A stretch of 64,000 nt of DNA from Marsupella aquatica (lineage: Eukaryota > Marchantiophyta). The translations under genes were made by a program, and so were the position numbers. Shown here one piece after another: positions 34,655 through 45,738 of this stretch; positions within the stretch are counted from its first letter, which is position 1; each line of letters opens with the position of its first letter. The stretch lies in the NCBI GenBank assembly GCA_973895155.1, contig OZ316891.1, positions 21,824,001 to 21,888,000 on the forward strand, in the 5' to 3' direction. Below the pieces are notes generated by a model, which did no database searches, was not told the origin of the DNA, and saw only the letters and a list, made by a program, of their open reading frames with translations.

Positions 34655-35680
34655 CGCTTTTAGAGTTCCCAAGGGTCTATGGTGGGTTTTTATTGCATGA
34701 CACTCACCTTTCACTTGAAGCGGGATGAGGTTTTGGTTTTTATGCTAACAATTGAGGGAAATCCCATGTAATCATGATCCAGTGCAGGATCATCACTGCT
34801 TCCTCAACTTTTGTCTAATGCATATGCATTGTGGGAACCCGGACATCTAAAAGGTATATTTAAACATGTATGTTAGCAGGGTTTGATAAAGAGATTGTTC
34901 ATAAACCTTGCCCTTCTTTGTTGTGCAAGAATATCTATATGCACATGTTTGGGGGTCTACAACTTGAGAGAAGCTAATGGCTATCCAAACTTACTTTTTT
35001 GTTTCCAGTATTTTCCTTGTGCTTCTAGATTCAGCTCATGTTCAATGAGCCACACGACCTACAGGCACTATTGAGTCCGGATCTCATTCAGGTAATTATT
35101 GTCCAACTTCATTCTGGGCTTAGGCCTTTAGAGTTTTCCCAGGGGTCTAGGGTGGGTTTTTATTGCATGACACTCACCTTTCACTCGAGGGGGGATAAGG
35201 GTTTAGGGTTTAGGGTTTTATGCTAACAATTGAGGGGAAAACCCATGTAATCATGATACAACGCAGGGCCAACACTACTACCTCAACTTTTGTCTAATGC
35301 ATATGCATTGTGGGAACCCGGGCATCTAAAAGGTATAACATCATGTATACAGTCAATGTTGTTAGTACAGATTTTTATGCTTGCCCTTCTTTGTTGTGCC
35401 ATGATATATGTGGGTAAATGTCTAAGATTCCACAACTTGACGGCTGCTAATTACCATCCAAACTTACATTTTGTTTCCAGTATTTTCCTCCTACTTCTAG
35501 ATTTGGCAAATGTTCCAAAAGCCACGTGACCTATAGGCACTGTTGAGCCCGGGTCATTCAGGTAATAATCTAACCTCACTTAGGACATAGGGTATTACAA
35601 TTTTCCCAAAGGTTATAATGTGGTTTCTTCTTGCATGACACTCACCTTAATTTGGGTTTCATGCTAACAAATATAAAAGG
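34655..35680 (+). repeat. Three tandem repeats of about 470 bp
   Basis: The landmark TTTTTATTGCATGACACTCA occurs at 34686 and 35156, with a diverged third copy (CTTGCATGACACTCACC) near 35632. Each of the first two units contains CTAATGCATATGCATTGTGG and a segment bounded by TTTCCAG and CAGGTAAT that looks like an exon with splice borders, reading YFPxxSRFxxCSxSHxTYRH in both. It lies directly upstream of the SET gene. Confidence 0.8.
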
Positions 35681-35802
35681 GTAATAAAACCCCATGTATA
35701 AACCAACCTAATTGTTTTTTGAGTTCATTTTTTTTAAATTGCTTTATATATGGCCTAATTTTTCCTATCATGCCCTACATGCAATGTAATGTGGCAGTGG
35801 AT

Positions 35803-36969
35803 ATGTCCTCTTCCTCTGAACTATCCAGTAGTGAGTACTCCTCCGATGACGATATACCCCCTCCTCCTCAGCCCGAGGTTACTGGTCCTCGTGGTCCACC
35901 CCGAAGACTTTGTGACTGCACCAGATGTGTGGGCCAAATTTCTCAAAAATCTTATGTGTGTGCTCAACATATTGAGAGATATGGACGTCATAGAGGTCTT
36001 ACTCCCGGGGCTTCTTCATCCCATATGGTAAGTTTGTTTCAATTGATTGCCGTTCTTTACTGTTATTTTTAGAGGTGAATCAATGTTTACACATATGGTT
36101 TACACATTTGGTTGTTTGTGGGTGTTTGAATGGAATAGGGATCCAGTATGCGTAGATTGGTGACACCACCACCCTATGTCCCATCACAAGGAGTTTTAGA
36201 TGCTATAGGCAATGCACTTTCACAAGCCTTGGGTTTGGGAATTAGTACCAGTCATGGGATAGAAGGGGAACACCCTCATGTGCCCACTGAGACACGAAGA
36301 CCCCGGTCCAGGCCCCAATCCAACAGGAGGCCACGAGCACCCAATGACCCATCCAGAACACTAGTTCAGGGTAGGTGGGGTGTTTGTTCATTCACTGGCA
36401 AGTGTGCCTCTATCATCAAGGATTGGGAACCTATCACTCTTGGCTTGCCTTATTTTACAGATTTTGATGAGGAGATTGTGGTTTGGGGTAGACGTTGGAT
36501 TGTGAAAACTTCCACACTTGGAGAGAGACATGGATATGGAGTATTTGCTTGTGAGGATATCATCATGGATGAGGAGGGTGGGTCAAGTGTTCGTGGTAGA
36601 GAGGGTCCTACTTTGTTCCCATACGGTGGACCCATCTACAAGAGAAGACATTGGAACATGATCCTTGCACAACATCCTGAGTGGAAAACATATGCTCTAG
36701 AGATGGATACTTTTGATGGTAGCACTAGAAGGTATAGTGAGCAGCGGGTGATAGATGGTGATCCCATACGTAATGGGAATATTGCTGGTTTCATAAATAG
36801 TACTGTGGGGACTCGGCCCAAGCGTAGGGCCAATTGTGAGTGGGTTTTTACTGATGGTCCAATGCCGGCACCATATGGCACGACATATCATAAGGACCAT
36901 TGCTTAGTTCTTGCTACTAGGACCATTAGAGCAGGAGATGAGTTATTCACACACTATGAGTGGGATTAG
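35803..36969 (+). CDS. SET-domain protein with TNP2-type N-terminal finger, transposon-embedded
   Basis: Two exons, 35803-36027 and 36139-36969 (donor ATG|GTAAGT, acceptor AATAG|GGATCC), total 1056 nt, 351 aa. SET domains transfer methyl groups to lysine, usually on histones. Exon 1 has an acidic/Ser head and a Cys/His motif (CDCTRCVG ... CAQHIERYGRHRG) like the N-terminal finger of TNP2. Exon 2 has an Arg/Pro-rich linker, then SET over residues about 195-350: ERHGYGVFACEDI, FPYGG, GNIAGFINST (the usual NHS/C motif replaced by NST), ANCEWVF, and the C-terminal RAGDELFTHYEW. No pre-SET or post-SET cysteines. The frame is intact although the TNP2 part downstream is frameshifted. Exon 1 might instead splice to the TNP2 exon at about 37.19 kb. 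Confidence 0.75.
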
Positions 36970-37201
36970 GAAATCATGTCCTTTATCCTCTTGCACCTAT
37001 TTTGGACTTCCCATTTACTATTATATATATGGCCTTTGGGCTCATTTTGGAGTAATAAGGTTTTAGCTCATGCATTTACTTTAATTCTTAATGTCTTGAA
37101 TGAATGGTGTTAAGTCTATTTTAATTTGTTGTACTTGGTCAAATATACATGAGGAGGTTTTTTGGTTGTAATGTGCATAGAATGCGCAACCATCTCAACA
37201 A

Positions 37202-40200
37202 ATGTTACCACGAAGGTTGAGAGCAACATATCGGGAGATGGGTATGCCAGAAGAGGGAGAACCATCAGAGGGTGATTCCTCATCAAGTAATGATGTAGGT
37301 GGTGCTGATGAGGAAGCCGCACCTCGGACTGATGACCAGGTCATGCATGATCAAGATAGAGCCATGGATGACTTCATGGTTGATTGGTTTGGTGCCGATG
37401 TTGAGGATGATGTGCCTCACATTGGTCATGAGGTTGGCCCTTCAAATGACCCACGGCCACAACATACTCCAGAGGGACAACAACAATGGAAAGAGGCAGA
37501 GGAACATGCTCGAACACCTATTTTTGAGGGTGCTCGGTTGAGCCGTCTTTCTGCCATATTGGGGCTCTTGAACATTCAAGCCAAACACAAGACAAGCAAT
37601 TCTATCAGACATATTTGAATATTGTCATGACTTGATGTTACCCTCGGAGAATGTGTTGCCAGGGACCTGGAAGGATGCAAAGAAGGTTCTCTCATCCATT
37701 GGTATGGATTACCATATTATTCATGCCTGTGTGAATGATTGCATGTTATTTCACGGGGATACAGCCCATATCACAGAATGCACAGTGTGTCATGAGCCAC
37801 GGTATGAGCCAAACATGCTAACCCAGAAGGTACCAAGGAAAGCAGTTCATTGGTTCCCCATAATTCCTCGCTTGTTGCACATGTATAGATGTTCTGACTT
37901 GGCCGAGTTGATGGTATGGCACAAGAAACATCGTTCGGAGCCCGGTGTCATGCGATTACCAATTGACTCTCCTGCTCATAAACATGTGGAATCAACATGG
38001 CCAGATTTTGAGCGTGACCCTCGGCATGTGCGACTTGGGTTGGCATCAGATGGAGTTAGCCCTCATTCACTTGGAGGGAAGGGGAGACCTACATCGGTCT
38101 GGCCTGTGGTTCTCATGAATTACAACCTTCCACCATGGTTGTCCATGAAAAAGGGTTTTTTGTTGCTATCTTTGATTATCCCAGGGCCAAAGAAGGTGAA
38201 GAACATGGACACCTATTTGACATTACTGGTTCAGGAACTCCAGAAATTATGGGAAGGAGTATGGGCATATGATGGTCGAAAGACTACAGGGGGTACCCCA
38301 TGGGTTTTCAAACTCAAAGGGGTTTGTATGTGGACCATGCATGACTACCCAGGTAAGAACTTTGTTGTTTAAATGCATCATATTCTAATGCATGGTATCC
38401 CCTCATTTCCATGTGCTAATCCTAACATAATGTGTGTTTATATGACCAGGATTTGGCTTTGTGAGTGGGTTGCAAACCCAAGGCTACAAGGCTTGCTCCA
38501 CTTGTGGCCCAAGCCTTGGTGATGTAGCCAAGTATTCATCACATCTTCGCAAGATTGTTTATCTTGGGCATACAAAGTTTCTTCCAATGGGACATCAGAT
38601 GAGGCGTGACCCACTACTATTTTCCTCTATTGATATGCCCTTTGGTGACGAGCGTGATGTACCTGAGCCAACAACTTTTACACACTGGAAAGACATGGCT
38701 GCAAGAGTGGCAGACCCAGAGGATCCCATGCAATTTGACGGTAGTGGCTTGACAAGGTGGAGTATATTAACCACTTTGCCCTATTGGGGTGAGTTGAAGA
38801 TCCGCCATCTATTAGACCCCATGCACATTGAGGGAAATGTGGGAAAGGCTTTGATAAAGGCTTTCTATGGAGAGAAAGACACTAACTTCAGGGAGGCTTG
38901 TGAGGATCTTGAGATGCATCTAGACGTGTGGGTCATAAGTGATCCTATCACAGGGATCGAGCATCGACCTTCAGCTCCATGGGTGCTTCCTATTGGCCAG
39001 AGAAGGGAGTTTCAGAATCGCATAGGAGACATGCGGTTTCCTACTGGTTATGGTGCCAATCTCCGAAAGGCCTTTGGGATGGAGGACAATCATAAGTGGC
39101 CAAGGTATCTCAAGACACATGACTACCATAGGTTATTGCAGCACATATTGCCTGTGGCCATAATAGGTTTGGCAAGTGAAGAAGTGCAAGATGCCCTTTG
39201 GTCATTGGGAAAACTATTGAGATGGGTATGCTCTAAGGAGATATATACTGATGAGATCCCTGGGATGGAGGTTTTGGCAGCAGAGGTGGTATGCAAGTTG
39301 GAGAAGGCCCTTCCTCCTTCCTTTTTTGACTGTCAAGTGCATTTACTTGTTCATCTTGTTCATGAGGTGGCCATTGCAGGTCCTGTGCATTGTCGGTGGA
39401 TATATTGGCTAGAACGATACATGGCAGTGTTAAAAGGTTATGTACGTAACCGTGCACGGGTTGAGGGAAGCATGGCTACAGGATACTTAGCAGCTGAGAG
39501 TATGTTCTATTGTAGTAACATATTGGCCACAATTGATTGTACCTCTCCCCGTACTTGGGTAGAGGAGAGGGAAGATGAAGAGGATCGTTTAACAGGTGCT
39601 AGGAAAACTCGCATGTTGACACCAGTGGAGGTGAAACAACTGACCACATTCATGTTGAGTAACAGCACTATCATGGAAGAATGGAGGGATTTCTATGAGG
39701 ATGCCAAAAGTAACAGCACAAGACCAAGGATTTTTCCAAAGTACCTTGACTATATGAAGGAGAAGTTAGTTGAGGTGGATGACATGGTGGTCAGGGGAGA
39801 GAGTGTATTACATTTTCCGGCTATCACAGATGATGTTCGTACCATTGTTCATGGTCCCTTGAGAGTGGTTACAACAAGGACAGCAATGTGGACACAAGGA
39901 AGACATTTCAAGTGATCTCCATCTACCTTAGTAACCTTTGATTTGAATCACTTGGTTTAATTTAATTCATTTATAATACAAACACGTATATTGAAGAGGC
40001 AGATTCTTGGTGTGTTCAATTAATTGGAATATGTTTGTGTCTATTTTTGTGTAACATATCCTTATGGTTTGATGGATTTTAGGATTTCTTCCCTTGATGA
40101 GAAGAGGGGTCGTACCTTTGATTGTGGAGTTCAAGGACAATTCTCTCAAGATTCCCGCAGCAGTCGCCATGACACAAATATTATTCGAGATGTTGTGCCA

Positions 40201-40569
40201 CATTATGGAAAGGTAGAAGAGATTCTAGTGATATCTTATGATGCACAATCAAAGTTTGAAGAGTATGTCTTCAAGTGCAAGTGGTTCAAAGTGAACCTTG
40301 CAGGTAACAATCCTACTGTGGTTCAAGATGAGTGTGGATTTACACGACTGAAGACGTCTGCCACTAGTTTCCAGCCATCTCATTGGCAAACATCAGAGCC
40401 GTTCACTTTTCCAAGTCATGTGGAACAATGTTTCTATATTCCATACCCCCCAAACCCAGAGGAATGGTCACTTGTCATCACATATGTGCCACGGTCTCGT
40501 TCAATCGTTGGGGAAAAGCCTGATATTCTGGTTGTGTCCCAACCTGAAGATGATGAGGACCAAGTTTGA
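37202..40569 (+). pseudogene. tnp2: TNP2 transposase of element C, one frameshift
   Basis: Exons about 37202-38352, 38450-39911 and 40083-40569, with GT-AG introns and matching phases. Acidic head, then ARLSRLSAILGLLNIQ; a 1-base frameshift between about 37585 and 37630 is followed by LPSENVLPGTWKDAKKVL. Transposase_21 core: CTVCHEPRYEPN, RLGLASDGVSP, WPVVLMNYNLPPW, and DYPG joined by splicing to FGFVSGLQTQGYKAC; DPMHIEGNVGKALIKAF. DUF4218: FFDCQVHLLVHLVHE and RWIYWLERYMAVLKG. The last exon has DUF4216-like features (CKWFKVNLA, FTFPSHVEQCFY). Apart from the frameshift no stop is seen. It shares splice sites in equivalent places with the other TNP2. A gap of 230 bp separates it from the SET exon on the same strand. 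Confidence 0.85.
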
Positions 40570-40709
40570 GGGGTCTGTGTTTGTGGATATATAGCTACAT
40601 GGATATATAGTTAGATTTGATGATATGAAGATTTCTCTTCTCGGTAGAATGGAGAAATATGTGCTTCTCAATTATCAATAAACTTATGTTTTGTAAGTAT
40701 ATCATTTTC

Positions 40710-41350
40710 AAATGTTGTTTTCTATATCTCCCATCCCTACCCCACACTCACCACACCTTTTGGTAGACTTTATGCAAAGAAAACTCATGTTGCTTGTAGT
40801 CCTCTATCCTCCATGCTTTCCTAATCCCCCCCTAGCTGTTCTCCTTATTACTTGTACCCACCTCCCTCCTCCTTTCTTTCATTGTCTGTCCCTCTAATTA
40901 AACCCTCCTTCCTCCTTCCTCTCCTTGTCCCAACCCCTGGCTTTCTATTTCAACCCTATACTTTCCTTACTTTCCACCCCTGTCCCCCACTCTTACCTAT
41001 ACAACCTAGCTTCTCTCCTCCCTCCTAAACCTATACCCTTAAACCTCCCTCATTTCCTTGTCCCTCTCTAAACCAATACCCTCCCTCCTTTCCTTGTCCC
41101 TCTCTAAACCCTAAACTCCCTCCTTTTTATTTTCACTCCCTAAATCCAAACCCTCCCTAAAACTATATCTACATACCCTTCCTCCTCCCTCATTTCCTTG
41201 TGCCCCCTAAACCTGTATCCTCCCTCTTGGATCCCTCCGTTCCTTGTCCCTCCTAGCCCCATTCCCTTCCTCCTCCTTTTCATTGTCCCTCCCTAAAAAT
41301 TACATGTATCCACCCTCCTTTACCCTCCCTCCCCAATCCCATTCCTTTTC
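40710..41350. repeat. Pyrimidine-rich degenerate repeat tract
   Basis: About 640 bp, mostly C and T on +, built of degenerate units such as CCTTTCCTTGTCCCTCTCTA and AACCCTCCCTCC. It lies between the TNP2 3' end and the TTCGCAA zone. No coding potential. Confidence 0.85.
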
Positions 41351-41364
41351 CACCTCTTTGAAGC

Positions 41365-41915
41365 GCTCATAATATTTTGCGAAACATCTTGCGAAACCCC
41401 TACACCCGCAAACTCATCGCTACATTTGCGATACTTAACTGCTCCCTAATTGCCATCATCCCCTCATCGCAAACTTCTGAAGATACCACCATCTCAAAGT
41501 TGCGAAACCAAAACATTCACAAAATGAGACCCTAGACAGGCACAGGATTTGCGAGCCTATTACTATCGCAAGTTAGCCATATATTCCACAAACATCGCTC
41601 ATTTTCCAGACAATAAGACTCGCAAAATATTTTGAGATGCTTAAATATTCGCAACCATTTAGTTTTCCGGCGCATCTCAATGAATTTGCGAAGCGGTAAA
41701 GATCGCTAACTTGTTCAATGGTAATTGCTTCGGAAATGTTTTGTGATACCTGAAGTGTCGTAAAATGTTGCGATGGTCTAAGTTTCGCAATTATGTGTTG
41801 CGATATGTGTAGATTCGCTAAGTGCGATACGTATCGTATCGCAAGGTTAGCGATGAGATTAATCTTGCAAAGCTTTCTTCCTCTTGTAAAACGCCTTCGC
41901 AAAATTGGCAAATAT
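41365..41915. repeat. TTCGCAA-rich subterminal zone of element C (cluster 3)
   Basis: Many TTGCGAA / TTCGCAA and GCGAT / ATCGC words in both orientations over 550 bp, ending at the MITE. Subterminal repeat arrays of this density are typical of CACTA ends. Confidence 0.75.
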
Positions 41916-41919
41916 GTAG

Positions 41920-42216
41920 CTCGGGGGTCTCACTATATGGGGACCTCCCCATCGCCTGCGACGTTTTTAGGCCTCGGACCCCCTAAAATGTAAGAAAAAA
42001 AATTTATTTTTTAACCCCTATAAAGTTGGAATATTCTTGGAATATTCTAAAAATTGGATTAAAAAGACCCTAATGTTCTTATAAGTCTCAAAATTGAATT
42101 TAAAAGTCCCTATTGTTCTTCTACAAAAATTCTTAAGTCTTCCCTTAGAACCAATAAAATGACCCTATCCTTCGTCGCACGTGATATGCCATTTTTGTGG
42201 AAGTGAAACCCCCGAG
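41920..42216. mobile_element. 297-bp hAT-type MITE, copy 1
   Basis: Terminal inverted repeats CTCGGGGGTCTCAC and GTGAAACCCCCGAG (one mismatch), non-coding interior with AT-rich core, flanked by the 8-bp duplication ATATGTAG (41912-41919 and 42217-42224). Same length and about 97 percent identical by eye to the copy at 61322. It is inserted 5 bp (plus target copy) inside the presumed 3' end of element C. Confidence 0.93.
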
Positions 42217-42369
42217 ATATGTAGTAGTGAAAGAGCCTCTGATTTGGCCCGAAACAAGGCTCTAAGCAAACCGAAAAGTGTATAAAGCCCCCTGGGGCTT
42301 GAATCTAAACAACAAGTTGTGAAAGCTTGTGTGTACACAAGGTGGGATGAGAACTTGCCAGTTAAACGC

Positions 42370-42522
42370 TCGCGGCTGGGAATAGCCCCGGGATGGGTGG
42401 CCTTGCGCTTCGCCTTGTGCTCGCAATTCGGAATAGTCCCAGGATGTGTGACCTTGCACTTCACCTTGCGCTTGCGACTCGAAATAGTCCTGGGATGGAT
42501 GACCTTGCGATTCGCCTTATGC
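42370..42522. repeat. Three 51-bp tandem units
   Basis: GGAATAGCCCCGGGATG-like units at about 42380, 42431 and 42482 (period 51), each followed by GACCTTGC or GGCCTTGC and a CGCTTCGCCTT-type block. Diverged, 17 codons per unit; no gene supported. Confidence 0.8.
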
Positions 42523-43321
42523 GCGCATAGTTGTGTGTGTACACAAAACAAAAGTCGTCGGGCTCAAAAATGGCAATATTTGCCACTCAAAAGCAGCAAT
42601 TTCCTTCACAAAAACGGCAACGTTGATGGCTCTCGACCTCCGCAAACCCGTCGCACACAGTTTTGGGACATTCCGCAAGCGTCCCTTGACAATAAAACGC
42701 TACGAGCACTCAAAATTCCAACAGACCTGTCCACAAAATAGCAGCGCAATACAAGCAGCAACCTTTGGCCATCTCTTTCCAGATCTAGACTCCGACTCAA
42801 TCCAGATCCAGATCTAGACCAGATCCAGATCCAACAACGTTCAAGCTTGGCCAAAACCAGATCGAATAGCAACAGTGTACTCAAACAATATCTGAACCAA
42901 CGATTCAAGAAACATGAATCCGCGTCAAACACAAATCCAATTGATTTGAGCTACCACGAACCGTCACCGTCAACGACAAACTCAAACTGAGCTTCTGTCC
43001 GCACAACAGAGTTTGAAGCTCATGATCTTTCAATGTAATCTCCTCAACAATCGGCACAATGATCCCGGTCAACAATACCCCATCGATCCCGCACCGATCC
43101 AATCACACACGTATGTTAAGCCAATGCACCTTGCACTACTCAAGGAATCCATGTTACACAAGCGGAGCTCACAGTCACCATAGCCACACTCAAGCTCCTC
43201 TCTCTCCAAGGCTCAACATTGAAAGATGACCTTTCAATGCCTCACAAGTGAGAAGTACCCTCTCACACAAACCTAACGGAACCTTATCGGCTCATATAGC
43301 ACACATACCAAATATACGGAT
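42523..43321. other. Spacer of unknown origin next to truncated integrase
   Basis: No supported gene. Contains GATCTAGA / CCAGATCCAGATC repeats near 42780-42830. The methyltransferase retroelement is cut at about 43322, so this is either an insertion or another element. Confidence 0.4.
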
Positions 43322-44025
43322 CTAGATAGTACGATACACTCTAACACTACCTAGAATGGTGTGACATGCCACAAGTTCTATCCACTTGGAGAAATGCTCT
43401 ATCATGATCATGATGTAGAGATTACCCCGAGATGTGAGGGGCAATTCTCCAGCCAAATCACATGAGCAACGATGAAACATGCCTTGAATAGGGAATGGAT
43501 GAAGTGTGGGTTGCTGAGATGTGAAAAAAGTCCTCACCTATCACACTATTCACACCAGGCAATAACATCCCAAACCTGGCCATGCATGCCCCTCCAATGA
43601 TAATGGGGAACCAAGAGGCTGTAAGTCCTCTTAATGCCAAAATGACCAAGCTTAGAATGTACCTTACGGATAGGGCTAACCCTCTCATGAATGGGTGGAA
43701 CCACCACTTCCCTGTCTGGCAAGCAGCGCACAAGATGATCTCCCTTCCACAAGTAGCGCTTGGACCTCTATTGAATTTGGTCTCTCTGGGCTGCAGTGAC
43801 ATGTGTGGGGTATTCTCCATGCTGTAGAAATCTCAGAGTATTGTTGTCCTCCCATATGTCCACCACAGGTTGGTCAACAACGTAGCATGGCAGCAAAGCA
43901 AGATAGGTAGATGCATGAAATGCAGGTAGGATGGAAACCTGGTCAAAATCCTGTCGTGCATCTGAGGAATCATCAGAGGTAATCAAAGGGGTGCAGAACA
44001 TAGTGTCAGCATTCTGATGTGTCAC
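43322..44025 (-). pseudogene. Integrase of the methyltransferase retroelement, truncated
   Basis: Connector (THQNADTMFCTPLI), then the zinc-binding domain in pieces: VHSKLGHFGIKRTYSLL and AWCE, a TAG (43546-43548) and C, giving the HHCC set. The start of the catalytic core is DLAGELPLTSRGNLYIM, then EHFSKWIELV; this supplies the first catalytic Asp only. The remainder is missing. Confidence 0.85.
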
Positions 44026-44039
44026 ACCAGGCCTATGAA

Positions 44040-45350
44040 TTACCTCAAAGTCATACTCCTAGAGTATGAGTGTCCAACAAGCAAGCTTGCCAGTAAGCTT
44101 TCGTTAGTCATCAACCACTTCAAGGGCTGGTGGTTGGTGTAGAGAGTAAATCTGGTCCCATAGAGGTAGGGCCTGTAATGTATGACAGCCCACACAACAG
44201 CAAGGCATTCACCCTCATAAGAAGAATAATGACTCTTTGCCTGATTGTTGCTCTTGGATGCATAGGCAATGACGTACTCTTTACCTTCCTCATCATGATG
44301 GCCCAAAATGGCACCAATCTCAAGGGCACTCCAATCTGTGTGTAGCACAAAGACCTTGCTAAAATCAGGTCTTCTCAACACCGGGTATTCTGAGAGCTTC
44401 TCCTTCAAAGTGGCAAATGCTGCCTCAGCATCTGTACTCCATGTCCAAGTCACATTCTTTTTCAACAAAGAGTACAATGGGTGTGCAATGGTACTGAAAT
44501 CTTTGATGTAGATCCGGTAGTAATTGCACAACCCAATAAAGCTCCTAAAAGTGTGAACATCAGTAGGAGTGGGCATTTCCAAGATGGATACTACCTTGCC
44601 CAATGAGCCATGGTTCCATTTGGAATAATGCGATGCCCAAGGTATATTATTGATCTGACAGCAAATTCACACTTCTTGGGGTGTATCTTTAGGTTCACCT
44701 TCTTAAGCCTCAAGAATAGCTCCTCAAGGTCAAGTAGATGCTGGTCAAATCCTTTGCTGTGGACCAACACATCATCAATGTAGCATTTTAGAAACTCAGC
44801 ACCTTGAAGAACCTGGTCCATGACTCTTTGAAAGAATATGGGCGCATTCTTCAAGCCAAATGGCATCACCAACCACTCCCATACTTAGTTGGTTACTACC
44901 ATGGAAATTTTTTTTCTTGCGGTCCTTTGCAAGCAGCAAAATCTGGTTAAAGCCTTGCCTTAGATCCACAAGAGTAAAGATGTCTGAGTCTCCAATGCTG
45001 TCAAATAGCTCCTCTGGCCGTGGCATGGGATACCTGTCCTGGGGTGTGACCAGGTTCAGTGGCCTATAGTCCCCACACATGCGCTTCTCTGTCCACAATC
45101 CACTGAAATCCTTCTTTGTTGGCATCACTGTAGCTGCTACAAAATCTGATGTAGATGGCTCAATAAGACCAGCTTCATAGAGCTCTTGGCACCTCTCATC
45201 CACCAGCTGCCACTCATGCTTACTCAAACGGTGTCTCCGCTTGAAGATAGGTGTTTCATCAGCCAACTCAATGGGGAACTGCATAGTCTTGCACTTACCC
45301 AAGTCCTTCATAGAGAAAGCAAACACATTCTCATGCTTGAGGAGCAAATT
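44040..45350 (-). pseudogene. Reverse transcriptase and RNase H of the methyltransferase retroelement, broken
   Basis: RT fingers: HRLSKHEWQLVDERCQELYE, then PTKKD and WRMCGDYRPLN-type block (KRMCGDYRPLN). Palm: FTLVDLRQGFNQI. A frameshift near 44880, at a run of A (T on +), precedes VMPFGLKNAPIFFQRVMDQV and the catalytic box YIDD. Thumb/connection: FRSFIGLCNYYRIYIKDFS. RNase H: VLHTDWSALEIGAILGH, YEGECLAVVWAV and TNHQPLKWL; the usual Asp positions are partly kept. A further frame change near 44090 and a TAG at 44059-44061 (in the canonical LQEYDFEV position, Q replaced) close the unit. Canonical Ty3/gypsy layout. Confidence 0.92.
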
Positions 45351-45738
45351 CAGCAGCTGGTCCTTCTATCTTTTACTTAGGTGGTTGCCCATGATGAATG
45401 TGTAGTTGGAAACACTAGGAATAGGACCTGATGTACTCGGGTGCTTGAAGAGCCAAAAGTGCCAGCCTCTCCATTGTCCAAGCTGCTAGCATGGTGCTGA
45501 TAAGGTGATGAGGCCTCTCCAAGGCCTGTTGTACCTGCTGATCTGGGTTGGTCCACACCATGAAACTCAGAAATATTGTCAGCCATGTTACAAGGGACCT
45601 CCTCCCCCCCGATAGTTGGACTGAAGTGGTGAGTGTTGAATAGAGGTACGTGCACCTGGTCTGGATGCCATGTAGCAGCTCCATGGAGTGGTAGGGCTGG
45701 AACTCCTGATGTTGGATGAATGTACATCTGAAAAAGGA

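Larger units (their letters stand above)
34026..42229 (+). mobile_element. CACTA-like element C carrying SET and TNP2 genes (left border unknown)
   Basis: A TNP2 gene with a SET-domain exon (35803-40569) is followed by a pyrimidine-rich tract and a dense TTCGCAA-type zone (41365-41915). Ignoring the MITE at 41920-42216 and one copy of its target site, this zone ends TATGTAGTAGTG at 42229, a CACTA-style 3' terminus. I could not find the matching CACTACTAC-type left terminus; the start given is only the first motif cluster on the left. TNP2 differs clearly from that of the 4.5-30 kb element, so this is another family. Confidence 0.55.

Noticed and set aside
35198-35219. Interstitial telomere-like TTTAGGG repeats (also near 49548 and 63630)
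   Set aside because: Only two to three units; no sign of a chromosome end or fusion.
44591-44872. YIDD box as part of a LINE element
   Set aside because: Flanking RNase H, integrase and protease order is Ty3/gypsy; no endonuclease domain or poly-A tail.
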